Shown here: piece by piece, positions 8,489 to 17,027 of the stretch
Layout of the letters: each line of letters opens with the position of its first letter
Position numbering within the stretch: the first letter of the stretch is position 1
NCBI GenBank assembly: GCA_027494015.1
Contig: JAOSJP010000034.1
Coordinates: 124,001 to 188,000, forward strand
Length of the DNA: 64,000 nt
Source: Anaerolineae bacterium
GTDB taxonomy: Bacteria > Chloroflexota > Anaerolineae > Aggregatilineales > Aggregatilineaceae
Direction of reading: 5' to 3'
Program-made: the position numbers and the translations under genes
Notes under the pieces: model-generated
Databases searched by the model: none
Told to the model about the DNA's origin: nothing
Seen by the model: only the letters and a program-made list of their open reading frames with translations

Positions 8489-8739
8489 TGTCCCGCGTGT
8501 AGGGTTATGCACGGAACCGGCTTAAGGTTTTTGGGCGCGCGACACGGGACGGAACGTCCGCGCCTCACCCAGTCGTCAGTCGTCCCTGTGGGCAAGCCAG
8601 GGAGGGGAAAACGCGAGCCTCTGGCGATCAAAGTCAGGGTCCGCTCTCGAGACTCGGCTGGAGGGGGGTTCGGCTGTCGTCGAGAGGGTGGTAAAACCCA
8701 GGCGGGAAGTTGGTAGCATAACCCTACAGCGGGTGACAC
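8489..8739. mobile_element. MITE-like element with TGT...ACA ends, 251 bp copy
   Basis: The left end (TGTCCCGCGTGTAGGGTTATG) and right end (complement TGTCACCCGCTGTAGGG...) form inverted repeats of about 22 bases with few mismatches. The element splits the common repeat flank GCGCAGCAGAGCAGCGCC: CAGA lies before it and CAGAG (8740-8744) after it, which fits a 5-bp target duplication with one base lost. The interior shows no convincing gene. A shorter relative is at 33387-33480. Confidence 0.7.
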
Positions 8740-8896
8740 AGAGCAGCGCCCCTACCTGACAGGTTTTGCCCGCACCCGCTGACACTTTGCCCCGAAACTA
8801 AAATGCTCGCGCAGCGCGCTTGGCGACCCGACCCGAAACGCTTACAATCGTCACGGTTTGGTGCGGGTCAGGTATTATGAGTCAGACGGAAAGCTG

Positions 8897-9949
8897 ATGG
8901 CGACTACTCCCCACATGCGTCCAGCGCAGGCCGTGCCAGGCCACACGGCGCGCGCGGCGCGCGTGCCTGGGCGCTGGCGGCGCAGGCTGCGCAACCACTT
9001 GCGCACCGTCTTCGCGCGCGGTGACTTCACCAGCCTGCTGCTCGTCTGGGCGCTGATGATCCTCACGGCGCTGGCGCTGGACGCCGCCCACTGGACGGAC
9101 GGGCTGCGCGCATTGGTGCCCGTCAGCGTGCTGGCGGTGGGCCTGGGATTTCTGCTCGCGCGCAGCCACTATTCCGAGCCGCTGGCCCTGCTGATGAGCA
9201 GCGTCTACAGCCTGGCCGGCGTGCTCCTCGCCTGCGCCTACACGCTCGTCGAAGAAGGCCCCTTGTGGGCGCGCACCGATACGCTGCTGCACGAGATCGC
9301 CGTCTGGATTGACCAGGCCATCGCCGGCGACCAGCCCGCCAACGATGACGTAACCTTCGTGGTGTTCATGGCCGTGCTGTTCTGGTTCCTCGGCCACAAC
9401 GCGGCGTGGCATGTGTTTCGCGCGGATCGGGTGTGGCGCGTCATTGTGCCCACTGGCCTGGTGCTGATCACCAACCAGTTCTACTACCAGGGCGATGCGT
9501 CGCTCGACCTCTACCTGGGCGGCTTCGTCATCGTGTCGCTGCTGTTGCTCATCCGCTCGCACATTGATCTGCGCGAATACGATTGGTTCGTCCACCAGGT
9601 GAGCTTCTCCGGCACGGTGCGCCGCGCCTTCATGCGCACGGGTGCAGTTCTGGCCGTCGTCCTGGTTGCGCTGGCCTGGCGCGCGCCCGCCGGCTCGGAC
9701 GACCGCGACCTCTCGCGCGTCCGCGAGCTGCTCTCCGGCGACGCCATCATGGAGCTGGCCGAGCTGTGGAACCGGCTGTTTTCCTCGCTGGAAAGCCAGG
9801 GCATCGCCACCGTGGATTATTACGGCGGGGCGGAGCTGCAACTGAGCGGGTGCGATCCAGCTTGGCGACCAGCCGGTGATGATGGTCGAGGTGGAGGGGC
9901 CGCCCGGCGCGCGCTACTACTGGCGCTCCACCGTCTACGACTCCTATGA
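8897..9949 (+). CDS. TgpA-type transglutaminase-like membrane protein, N-terminal fragment (frameshifted)
   Basis: The first half of a DUF3488/transglutaminase protein. It contains five or six hydrophobic helices (about residues 40-270), matching the membrane domain of TgpA. Family-like sequence ends at about base 9850 (YYGGAELQLSG); the remaining 33 codons to the stop at 9949 are out of frame. Removing one base near 9851 joins it to the fragment at 9876 as SGAIQLGDQPVMMVEV. The ATG at 8897 follows GGAAAG; earlier TTG/GTG starts exist. The whole protein would have about 840 residues. Confidence 0.82.
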   Translation: MATTPHMRPAQAVPGHTARAARVPGRWRRRLRNHLRTVFARGDFTSLLLVWALMILTALALDAAHWTDGLRALVPVSVLAVGLGFLLARSHYSEPLALLMSSVYSLAGVLLACAYTLVEEGPLWARTDTLLHEIAVWIDQAIAGDQPANDDVTFVVFMAVLFWFLGHNAAWHVFRADRVWRVIVPTGLVLITNQFYYQGDASLDLYLGGFVIVSLLLLIRSHIDLREYDWFVHQVSFSGTVRRAFMRTGAVLAVVLVALAWRAPAGSDDRDLSRVRELLSGDAIMELAELWNRLFSSLESQGIATVDYYGGAELQLSGCDPAWRPAGDDGRGGGAARRALLLALHRLRLL

Positions 9950-11426
9950 CCCCGTCTCCTGGCGCTGGCGGCACATCCGCACGGTGCGCGCCTTCACCGA
10001 TCAGGCGGGGCTGCGCTTCAATATCGGCCCGATGGCGCCGGGTGCCCGCGCCGAGGCCCGCCAGCAGTTCACCATGCTCATCCGCGCCAGCAACCTCGTG
10101 CATACTGCGCCACAGCCGGCGGAGGTGGGCCTGCCCGTCGAAGCGGAGCTGGACTGCGTGGAGGACTTTGAGCGCACGTGTGTCAACGAAAACGGCCCGA
10201 CCGACGTGGCGATTATCCGCGCGCGCAGCACCCTGCGCGCGGGCGACCAGTACGGCGTCACCTCGCTGGTCAGCATGGCACCGGCCTCTGCCCTGCGCAG
10301 CGCCGGGCAGACCTATCCCGACTGGGTGCTGCGCCTGTACCTGCAAGGGGCCGAGAACGTCGCGCCGAGCATCCGCGAGCTGGTCGCTCAGATCGTCAGC
10401 CAGGCAGGCGCAGGGACGCCTTACGACCGGGCCAGAGCGATTGAGTTCTGGCTGCGCACCAACATCCAGTACAGCGAGACGATCCCCGCCCCGCCGCGCG
10501 GCAGCGACCCGATCGAGTGGTTCCTCTTCGAGCAGCGCCAGGGGTACTGCAACTACTACGCGACGGCGATGGTGCTCATGCTGCGCTCGCAGGGCATCCC
10601 GGCGCGGCTTGCGGCCGGCTTCGCCCAGGGCACGTGGGATGCCGGGCGTGGGGCCTACCTGGTGCGCGAGCGCGACGCGCACACCTGGGTGGAGGTCTAC
10701 TTCCCCGGTTATGGCTGGGTTGAGTTCGAGCCGACCGCCGACGAAGCGCCGATTAATCGCGAGGACGAAGCTACGCTGCTGGCGATCCTGCCGACGGTGA
10801 CGCCCGTGCCGTCGCCCACCCCCCTGCCCACAGCAACCTTCACGCCGCTGCCTACCCCTGACGGAGGGGCCGCCACGCCGATTGGCGGTGCCGGAGGGTT
10901 AGCCCTGCCCTCCACGCCCACGCCGACACCCTCCCCCACGCCCGCGCCGAGCGCCACCGCGCCGCCTCCGCCCGATGCCACGCGCGTCGGCGACGGCGAA
11001 GACAACAGCGTGGTGCAGACCATTCTGCTGGCGCTGGGCATCTTCGCCCTGATCGTGTTGGGGCTGGTGCTGGGGGTGCTGTTCGCCATCTGGTACATCG
11101 AGTATCGCGGCCTGGGCGGGCTGTCGGTGGTGCAGCGCGCCTACGCCCGGCTGAGCATCTACGCGCGCTGGATCGGTCTGCGCTTCGCCGCATCGGCCAC
11201 GCCCGACGAACGCCGCCACCACCTGGTCAGCCGCCTGCCGGAGATCGAGCAGCCGATCAACACCATCACCCACGCCTACATCGCCGACCGCTACGCCGCG
11301 CCGCCGGAGCCTGCCCAGCAGGAAGAGAGCCGCAGCCACGCCCACGAAGCGTGGAAGACAGCGCGCTGGGCTTTCGTCCGGCGCAAGGTCGCGCTGTGGC
11401 TGGGCGTGGGGCGCGAGGGCGAGTGA
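9876..11426 (+). CDS. TgpA-type transglutaminase-like protein, C-terminal fragment (frameshifted)
   Basis: The second half of the frameshifted gene; family-like reading begins at about 9852. It carries the transglutaminase core: QGYCNYYATAM with the catalytic Cys, RDAHTWVEVYFPG with the His, and VEFEPT near the expected Asp. A Thr/Pro-rich spacer follows (about bases 10800-10980), then one membrane helix (11010-11100) and a cytoplasmic DUF4129-like tail. TgpA proteins are inner-membrane enzymes with an external catalytic domain. In many genomes they sit beside a MoxR ATPase and a DUF58 protein; neither is in this window. Confidence 0.85.
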   Translation: MMMVEVEGPPGARYYWRSTVYDSYDPVSWRWRHIRTVRAFTDQAGLRFNIGPMAPGARAEARQQFTMLIRASNLVHTAPQPAEVGLPVEAELDCVEDFERTCVNENGPTDVAIIRARSTLRAGDQYGVTSLVSMAPASALRSAGQTYPDWVLRLYLQGAENVAPSIRELVAQIVSQAGAGTPYDRARAIEFWLRTNIQYSETIPAPPRGSDPIEWFLFEQRQGYCNYYATAMVLMLRSQGIPARLAAGFAQGTWDAGRGAYLVRERDAHTWVEVYFPGYGWVEFEPTADEAPINREDEATLLAILPTVTPVPSPTPLPTATFTPLPTPDGGAATPIGGAGGLALPSTPTPTPSPTPAPSATAPPPPDATRVGDGEDNSVVQTILLALGIFALIVLGLVLGVLFAIWYIEYRGLGGLSVVQRAYARLSIYARWIGLRFAASATPDERRHHLVSRLPEIEQPINTITHAYIADRYAAPPEPAQQEESRSHAHEAWKTARWAFVRRKVALWLGVGREGE

Positions 11427-11478
11427 GCGGGGGTGAGGTCAACCAGGGCGCAGCAGAGCAGCGCCCCAATTTCGAGCC

Positions 11479-11507
11479 TTGACGACGACGCCGGGCGCTG
11501 GTATGAT
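11479..11507 (+). promoter_or_regulatory. Sigma-70-type promoter of rplJ-rplL
   Basis: TTGACG at 11479-11484 and TATGAT at 11502-11507 are spaced by 17 bases. It lies just upstream of the L10 leader, so a transcript would begin near 11514. Confidence 0.75.
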
Positions 11508-11530
11508 GACGCCCGGTAACCTACCACCCA

Positions 11531-11630
11531 GTTTAGGTTGGCTTCTTACCGCAGACAGCAGGGGCCTGGTCAGGCTTAATGGGACGCTCCCCCTGCCGAG
11601 GTGAAGACCCCGACCGGACCACCAACACGT
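11531..11630 (+). ncRNA. Ribosomal protein L10 leader
   Basis: The region holds the hallmark of the L10 leader RNA: CGCAGACAGCAGGGG (from 11550) pairs through GCAGGGG with CCCCTGC at 11591-11597, followed by CGAGG, with CTTAAT in the intervening part. In bacteria L10(L12)4 binds this structure and represses its own operon. It lies between the promoter at 11479 and the terminator hairpin at 11654, so control could act on transcription termination. The identification is from pattern only. Confidence 0.75.
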
Positions 11631-11653
11631 GTTCTCACGGATTGGATCATGGC

Positions 11654-11688
11654 ACGGTCTTCGCCCCTTGTGCGGAGGCCGTTTTTTT
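11654..11688 (+). terminator. Intrinsic terminator / attenuator ahead of rplJ
   Basis: ACGGTCTTCGC (11654-11664) pairs, with some G-U pairs, with GCGGAGGCCGT (11672-11682). Seven T follow. Being upstream of rplJ and after the L10 leader, it probably acts as an attenuator. Confidence 0.8.
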
Positions 11689-11738
11689 GTGGGTCTCCTC
11701 TGCGGAACTACCATTCCGAAGAAAGGAGGAATGCGCGC

Positions 11739-12296
11739 TTGGCTATCAGCAAAGAGCGTAAGCAAGAACTGGTTGCCCGGTACGTGGAGATGCTCCAGCA
11801 GGCGCACGGTGTCGTCATCGCCGAGTATCGCGGCATGAAGATGGGACAGCTCAACGATCTGCGTGCCCGGCTCCGCGAGATCGACTCGCAGTTCACGGTC
11901 ACCAAGAACACGCTGCTCAAGATCGCGCTGGACGAGGTGGGCATGGGCGTGCCCGCCGACCTGCTCAAAGGCCCGGTGGCCCTGGCTATTGCGCACAGCG
12001 ACCTGCCCAAGACCATCCAGACTGTGCTGGAATATGCCGGCGGCAACGAGGTCATGGTCGTCAAAGGCGGCATCATCGGCCAGAGCATCGTTCAGGCCCG
12101 CCAGCTTGACGCGATCTCCAGGCTGCCCACGCTGGACGAACTGCGCGGCCAGTTGGTCGGCATGATCACCATGCCCCTCACTCAGCTTGCCGGGCTGCTC
12201 ACCGAGCCGGGTCGCCAGGTTGTGGCGGTCATCCAGGCAGCTACGGACGGCCTGGTCAACGTCCTGGCAGCCTACACCCAGAAGGAAGCGGCCTAG
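11739..12296 (+). CDS. rplJ: 50S ribosomal protein L10
   Basis: A 185-residue L10, the stalk base that anchors L7/L12 dimers on the large subunit. The start is TTG at 11739, placed eight bases after AAGGAGG; an ATG in the Shine-Dalgarno region is in another frame. The family region with MGQLNDLRARLRE and KNTLLKIALDEVG follows. The C-terminal helix is long enough for several L7/L12 dimers. It is followed by rplL, as usual. rplK, rplA and rpoB are not adjacent, so this pair is separated from the common rplKAJL-rpoBC cluster. Confidence 0.96.
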   Translation: MAISKERKQELVARYVEMLQQAHGVVIAEYRGMKMGQLNDLRARLREIDSQFTVTKNTLLKIALDEVGMGVPADLLKGPVALAIAHSDLPKTIQTVLEYAGGNEVMVVKGGIIGQSIVQARQLDAISRLPTLDELRGQLVGMITMPLTQLAGLLTEPGRQVVAVIQAATDGLVNVLAAYTQKEAA

Positions 12297-12392
12297 CCTG
12301 CGGGCGTGCCGCCTCAGGTTCACCTGATCACTTGTTTGAGAGTCGGAGAACGCGCGGGTTTCCCGCGTCAGCAGCGAAAGGAAGCTCTAGCA

Positions 12393-12788
12393 ATGGCAGA
12401 TCTACAGAAACTGGTCGAAGAACTCAGCAGCCTGACGGTCATGGAAGCTGCCGAGCTGAAGAAGATGCTCGAAGAGGCGTGGGGCGTCGAGGCCGTTGCG
12501 CCGATGGCCATGGGCGCCATGCCCATGATGGCGGCGGGCGCGGCTGCGCCGGCGGCTGTTGAGGAAGAAGAAGAGAAGACCGAGTTCACGGTTGTGCTCA
12601 AGGACGTTGGTCCCAAGAAGATCGAGGTCATCAAGGTCGTGCGCAGCCTGACCAACCTGGGCCTGAAGGAAGCCAAGGACCTCGTTGAGGGCGCTCCCAA
12701 CACCGTGCTTGAGGATGTCAGCAAGGATGCCGCTGAGGACGCCAAGAAGAAGCTCGAGGAAGCCGGCGCGACCATCGAAGTCAAGTAG
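12393..12788 (+). CDS. rplL: 50S ribosomal protein L7/L12
   Basis: A 131-residue stalk protein that recruits and stimulates translation GTPases. Residues 1-30 are the dimerisation helices, 35-62 a Met/Ala/Glu-rich hinge, and 65-131 the C-terminal domain with [20 protein letters not shown] and the conserved [13 protein letters not shown]. The ATG at 12393 follows AAAGGAAG. It is 96 bases after rplJ. The frame is open upstream, but nothing there resembles L7/L12. Confidence 0.97.
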   Translation: MADLQKLVEELSSLTVMEAAELKKMLEEAWGVEAVAPMAMGAMPMMAAGAAAPAAVEEEEEKTEFTVVLKDVGPKKIEVIKVVRSLTNLGLKEAKDLVEGAPNTVLEDVSKDAAEDAKKKLEEAGATIEVK

Positions 12789-12816
12789 CACGCTTTCCGC
12801 CACCTAAACTGGTAGC

Positions 12817-12855
12817 TCCGGGCGGCGCGGTCGGCTGACTACGCCGCCTGTTCGT
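12817..12855 (+). terminator. Hairpin after rplL
   Basis: GGGCGGCG and CGCCGCC pair around a 14-base loop, followed by TGTTCGTTTCCC. It probably ends the rplJL transcript; the T tract is weak. Confidence 0.6.
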
Positions 12856-12930
12856 TTCCCTCGCCCGAATCCCCCGTCCAGGCCGCTGGACTCATCGCTC
12901 GAATTTTAATACACTGGAGGTATCCAGCAG

Positions 12931-14070
12931 GTGAGTCATGATGGGGAGATGATGACCACAATTATTCAGGCCGATCAGACAGAGATTGACATCCGCGATG
13001 GCAGTTGGAGGCTCTATCCCACCGGGCCAGACGTGCTGTCGCGCATCCCTGTGTTCAAAGCAACGCGTGGCAGCGGTGTGATCGAGTACGACCCGGAGTT
13101 CGGCGAAGCGCGCGGTCTGCCGGGCACAGTGCTCTCAATGGAGTTCGTGCAGGCTGTTGTACTCGGCTACGACGGCAAGACGCACCGCTGGCTGCTGGGC
13201 TTTCACCTGGCGCGCCACCCCGAAGACAAACCGCGCTGGCTGGAGCTGGTCAGTTGGCCGCCCGGCGCCAACACCGCCCACGCCGCTGAGGCGCAGGAAG
13301 CCGCACGAGAGCTGGCCGAATATGTCGGGTGCCCGCTGAAGATCTTCGGCGCAAAGAAGCTGCCCCAGACGCCCACCCCCAGCCCGGCGCGCAGCGGCGC
13401 AACTGGCCCCCTGGGGCCTCACACCCGTGAGGAGATCGACCCCCAGCGCGTCAAGCTCTTCGCCCAGTCGGTGACGCTGCCCCTCCAGTATCCCGGCATC
13501 TGGCTGGGCACTGGACGCAATGACATCACTCTGCGCGTGTCCAGGGAGCAGAAGAGCAGCAAACGGGGAGAGGAAGCGCCCGCCTTCGTGCAGTGCATCG
13601 TTGATCTGGAGCGTCACATGATCCGGCTCCAGCCCCCAACCGGCCTGCTCACCGGCTTCTTTGGCAGCCGGCGCGGGCGCGAGCTGCGCACCGATCAGGT
13701 GCGCAACGTGGAACTGCGCCACACCATCGCGCGCGACCATACGACCAGGTCGGAGGGCCGCAACCTGGCCACCGAGATCACGCATCTGCACTATACCTGG
13801 GGCGTCTATCTGACTCTCGCCGATGAGTCGCTGCTGCTGCTGGTGACAAGACACAACACCAGCAGCGACCTGCTGCGCAAGCGGGCTTCAGTGGGCGACA
13901 AGTTTGCCGTCGATTCGAAGGCGGGGATCGAGTATCTGCGCCAGCACCAGGCAGACCAGGCCGCCTATGAGCAAGCCGAGACAGTGGCCCGCGCAGTGGG
14001 CATCGTCATCGCCAACGCGCTGGGCCTGCATCTGGTCAAAACGCAGGTAGACGACGCGGCGCTCCCCTGA
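12931..14070 (+). CDS. Conserved-looking protein of unknown function
   Basis: A 379-residue soluble protein that I do not recognise. There is no signal peptide and no membrane segment. Residues 140-165 form a Pro/Ser-rich linker between an N-terminal half rich in Trp and beta-strand-like segments and a C-terminal half with ITLRVSREQKSSKRGEE and a TEITHLHYTWGVYLTLADES strand pair. GTG at 12931 follows GGAGG by ten bases; ATG at 12949 or 12952 is possible. Codon use matches the neighbours, so it is very likely a real gene. Confidence 0.75.
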   Translation: MSHDGEMMTTIIQADQTEIDIRDGSWRLYPTGPDVLSRIPVFKATRGSGVIEYDPEFGEARGLPGTVLSMEFVQAVVLGYDGKTHRWLLGFHLARHPEDKPRWLELVSWPPGANTAHAAEAQEAARELAEYVGCPLKIFGAKKLPQTPTPSPARSGATGPLGPHTREEIDPQRVKLFAQSVTLPLQYPGIWLGTGRNDITLRVSREQKSSKRGEEAPAFVQCIVDLERHMIRLQPPTGLLTGFFGSRRGRELRTDQVRNVELRHTIARDHTTRSEGRNLATEITHLHYTWGVYLTLADESLLLLVTRHNTSSDLLRKRASVGDKFAVDSKAGIEYLRQHQADQAAYEQAETVARAVGIVIANALGLHLVKTQVDDAALP

Positions 14071-14127
14071 CCGCACGGACCAGGAGTGCGCGTAGAGATT
14101 GTCTGTGCCAGGCGAAGGTGAGATCAT

Positions 14128-14157
14128 GTAGGGGAGGGTATCGAAACCCTCCCCTAC
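14128..14157. terminator. Palindromic hairpin between convergent genes
   Basis: GTAGGGGAGGGT and ACCCTCCCCTAC are perfect complements around a short loop, without a T tract. A similar hairpin, TGTAGGGGCG/CGCCCCTACA, is at 28388. It could stop transcription from both sides. Confidence 0.55.
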
Positions 14158-14205
14158 GCACGGGGCACAGCAGCGCAGTACCCCTGCCTGACAGGTATTC
14201 TTCGC

Positions 14206-15858
14206 TCAGAACTTCAGCCAGTGATAGGCATAGGGCGCTAGTTCGACCTCATAGGCAGAGCCGCCCACCGCCGGCCATGACTCCCCGCTGAGCACGTCGA
14301 GCGGCTGCGCGGCTGCCCACTCCGCCAGGTCAAGCGCGGCCTGTTGCGGCGCATCAGTCAGATTCACCAGAATCAGAAAGCGCTCATCGCCCTGCGCCGC
14401 GTCGGGTTCTGGTTCCAGAACGCGCCAGAAGCCGAGCACAGCCTCATTCTCCGGCAACACCAGGTCGAATGCCCCACGCCCGAACGCCCGGTACTGCTTG
14501 CGCACAGCCAGCATGTGCCGCGTGCTGTGCCACAGCGACACAGGCTCCGCGCGCTGCTGGGCGACGTTGCGCACCTGGTACCCGTATACATCATCGGCGA
14601 TGACCGGCTCATACAGTCGCTCGGCGGGCGAAAATCCCGCATTCGGCGAGGCGTCCCACTGCATCGGCGTGCGCACTCCGTTGCGGTCGTGCAGCCAGAT
14701 GTCGTCGCCCATGCCGATCTCGTCGCCATAATACAGGATGGGCGAGCCGGGCAGCGTGAAGAGCAGCGCATTGAGCAGACGAATGCGGCGCGGATCGCCA
14801 CCGAGCAGCGGAGCCAGGCGGCGGCGTATGCCCAGGTTCAGCCTCATGCGCGGCACCGGCGCGTAGTGCTCCCACATGAACTGGCGCTCCTCTTCGGTGA
14901 CCATCTCCAGCGTCAGTTCATCATGGTTGCGCAGGAAGATACACCACTGGGCGAGCGGAGGAATGCCCGGCGTGCGCTGGAGAATCTCAACGATGGAGCG
15001 CCGCGTGCCCTGCTGGAGCGCCATGTACAGCCGGGGCATGATCGGGAAGTGGAACGCCATGTGAAACTCATCATCGTCGCCGAAGTACTCGCGCACGTCC
15101 TCCGGCCACTGGTTGGCCTCGGCCAACATGATGCGCCCCGGCCAGTTCGCCTCCATGTGGGCGCGCATCCGCTTCACGTACTGGTGCGTTTCGGGCAGGT
15201 TTTCGCAGTTCGTCCCCTCGCGCTCGAACAGGTACGGCACGGCATCCACGCGGAAGCCATCCACGCCCAGCGCCATCCAGAAATCGAAGATGTCCAGCAT
15301 TTCTTGCTGCACGGCGGGGTTGTCGTAGTTCAGGTCGGGCTGCTGGGAATAGAAGCGGTGCCAGTAATATTGCCCGGTGAGCGTGTCGAAGGCCCAGTTG
15401 GCGCTTTCGGTGTCTTTGAAGATGATGCGCGCCTCGCGGTATCTGTCTGGCGTGTCGCTCCAGACGTACCAGTTGCGGAAGGGCGAGTCCTTTGCAGCGC
15501 GGGCTTGCAGGAACCAGGGATGCTGATCCGAGGTGTGGTTGACCACAATATCAATGATCACGCGCATCCCGCGCGCGTGAATGCCCTCGACCAGCGCCTT
15601 GAAATCGTCCAGCGTGCCGTAGTCCTCGTGGATACCGCGATAGTCGGACACATCATACCCATCATCCACCAATGGTGACGGACAGATCGGCAGCAGCCAG
15701 ACACAGTCAACCCCTAGCTCTTGCAAGTAGTCAAGCTGGCTGAGCAGGCCCGGCAGGTCGCCGTGCCCGTCCGCGTTGCCATCTTTGAAAGCGCGCACGT
15801 AGAGTTCATAGAACACAGCGTCTTTGTACCATGTCAGGTCGTGTTCGTTAAGCATCAC
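14206..15858 (-). CDS. treS: Trehalose synthase (maltose alpha-D-glucosyltransferase)
   Basis: A 550-residue GH13 enzyme that interconverts maltose and trehalose in the cytoplasm. The N-terminus WYKDAVFYELYVRAFKDGN is typical of TreS. VDGFRVDAVPYLF carries the nucleophile Asp, LAEANQWPEDVREYFG the acid/base Glu, and FLRNHDELTLEMV the third catalytic Asp. The length equals that of TreS without a fused maltokinase. The gene stands alone; no glgE or treY/Z is present. The product probably supplies trehalose as a compatible solute or feeds glycogen turnover. Confidence 0.93.
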   Translation of the reverse strand: MMLNEHDLTWYKDAVFYELYVRAFKDGNADGHGDLPGLLSQLDYLQELGVDCVWLLPICPSPLVDDGYDVSDYRGIHEDYGTLDDFKALVEGIHARGMRVIIDIVVNHTSDQHPWFLQARAAKDSPFRNWYVWSDTPDRYREARIIFKDTESANWAFDTLTGQYYWHRFYSQQPDLNYDNPAVQQEMLDIFDFWMALGVDGFRVDAVPYLFEREGTNCENLPETHQYVKRMRAHMEANWPGRIMLAEANQWPEDVREYFGDDDEFHMAFHFPIMPRLYMALQQGTRRSIVEILQRTPGIPPLAQWCIFLRNHDELTLEMVTEEERQFMWEHYAPVPRMRLNLGIRRRLAPLLGGDPRRIRLLNALLFTLPGSPILYYGDEIGMGDDIWLHDRNGVRTPMQWDASPNAGFSPAERLYEPVIADDVYGYQVRNVAQQRAEPVSLWHSTRHMLAVRKQYRAFGRGAFDLVLPENEAVLGFWRVLEPEPDAAQGDERFLILVNLTDAPQQAALDLAEWAAAQPLDVLSGESWPAVGGSAYEVELAPYAYHWLKF

Positions 15859-15999
15859 TCGTTCTCATCAGGAGTATTGCGCCGTGCAGGATATGAGGAA
15901 TTGCTCCAGCAACACACGGGCGGGCCAGCAAGCCGCCTGGAGCCTGTTATGCACTGACGGCCCTGTCTTTCCCCAGCGGTTTTGGGTAGCTCCTGGTTG

Positions 16000-16095
16000 A
16001 CCTCACCCCCGTCTCGGCGCTGGCGCGCCTCGCCGCCCCCTCTCCATGCATGGAGAGGGGGAAAGGCCGAGCGCAGCGAGGCCAGGGGGTGAGGT
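16000..16095. repeat. Palindromic repeat R1, copy 5
   Basis: Full-length copy with an inner hairpin variant CTCCATGCATGGAG. It lies in the 287-base gap between treS and the FHA gene, which otherwise shows nothing. Confidence 0.9.
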
Positions 16096-16145
16096 AAACA
16101 GAGCGCCCCTCTCCCTTATCAAGGGCACCAAGTGCATAACACGCT

Positions 16146-16661
16146 CTAGGCGAACTCCACGCGGATGATCAGCTTGCCCAGCCGCAACTCGTCGCCGTCG
16201 CGCAGAATGCGCGATTGGTTCGGAATCAGCTTCTGTCCGTTGAGGAACGTCGCGTTGGAGCTGCCCAGGTCCACGACCTTCAGCGCGTCCTCCTCCGGCA
16301 CCAGAGCGGCGTGGCGCCGTGAGACGCCCAGTTCTGCTGCCTGGAACTCGTCCAGGGCAATGGCCGGGGCCTGGCCGGTGACCGCATCCACGCGACCCAG
16401 CTCCAGGCGCTCGCCGACATCAATCACCAGGGGACTGTCATGCCCGCGCACGTGCAGCAGCACCTGCCGGCGCGCGCCCAGGCTGGCCGTGCCCCAGCGG
16501 ACTACGGCGCTGGCAGCGGTCATGTCCACGCGGCGCGTCGTCGCCCCCTCTGGTCTTGGCTGGTCCGCGTCGGCAGCCGCTACGCCGAGCGGAGCGCCAC
16601 ACTGCGCGCAGACGGCACTGCCCGCGTCGTTCTCATGACCACACTGCGCGCACGTAGCCAA
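16146..16661 (-). CDS. Zinc-ribbon and FHA domain protein
   Basis: About 171 residues. The N-terminus has two CxxC pairs (CAQCGHE and CAQCGAP), a zinc ribbon. A central linker follows, and residues 75-171 form an FHA domain with LELGR, VSRRHAAL and DLGSSNATFLNG, the phosphothreonine-binding loops. The start is taken as TTG at 16661, directly before the first CxxC with GAGG upstream; the frame stays open to 16790. FHA proteins read Ser/Thr kinase signals; no kinase gene is near. Confidence 0.85.
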   Translation of the reverse strand: MATCAQCGHENDAGSAVCAQCGAPLGVAAADADQPRPEGATTRRVDMTAASAVVRWGTASLGARRQVLLHVRGHDSPLVIDVGERLELGRVDAVTGQAPAIALDEFQAAELGVSRRHAALVPEEDALKVVDLGSSNATFLNGQKLIPNQSRILRDGDELRLGKLIIRVEFA

Positions 16662-16783
16662 CGGACACCTCGTGCTCCGAACCAGACCACTTCTGAGTAT
16701 ACCCGAAGGCGATGGCCTGACAAGCGGCGAGAGCGCGCGCAAAACCTGCCCGGTAGGGGCGCTGCTCCGCTGCGCCCTGGTTG

Positions 16784-16876
16784 ACCTCACCCCCGCTCGG
16801 CGCTGACGCGCCTCGCCGCCCCCTCTCCGTCAACGGAGAGGGGGCAAGCCGAGCGCAGCGAGGCTGGGGGTGAGGT
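16784..16876. repeat. Palindromic repeat R1, copy 6
   Basis: Full-length copy. It has the flank GGTAGGGGCGCTGCTCCGCTGCGCC on one side and, on the other, GTCAATATCCCCGCG leading to GTCAACTTTTGCACGCACCC (to about 16922). Confidence 0.9.
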
Positions 16877-17027
16877 CAATATCCCCGCGCCCAGCGAGTC
16901 GCTGTCAACTTTTGCACGCACCCCCACGCGGCCCGCGTCTTTGCCTGGCGCACAGGTGGTGTATACTCTGCGCGAACGGCGATCCGCCGTCGCCAGAAGA
17001 CGGCAGCATTTTGAGGCGTGCACACTC

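Noticed and set aside
8510..8717. Structured RNA such as RNase P or tmRNA inside the 251-bp element
   Set aside because: None of the conserved words of these RNAs is present; the terminal repeats explain the segment better.
9840..9860. Programmed frameshift in the TgpA-type gene
   Set aside because: No slippery heptamer, no stimulating hairpin and no known case in this family.
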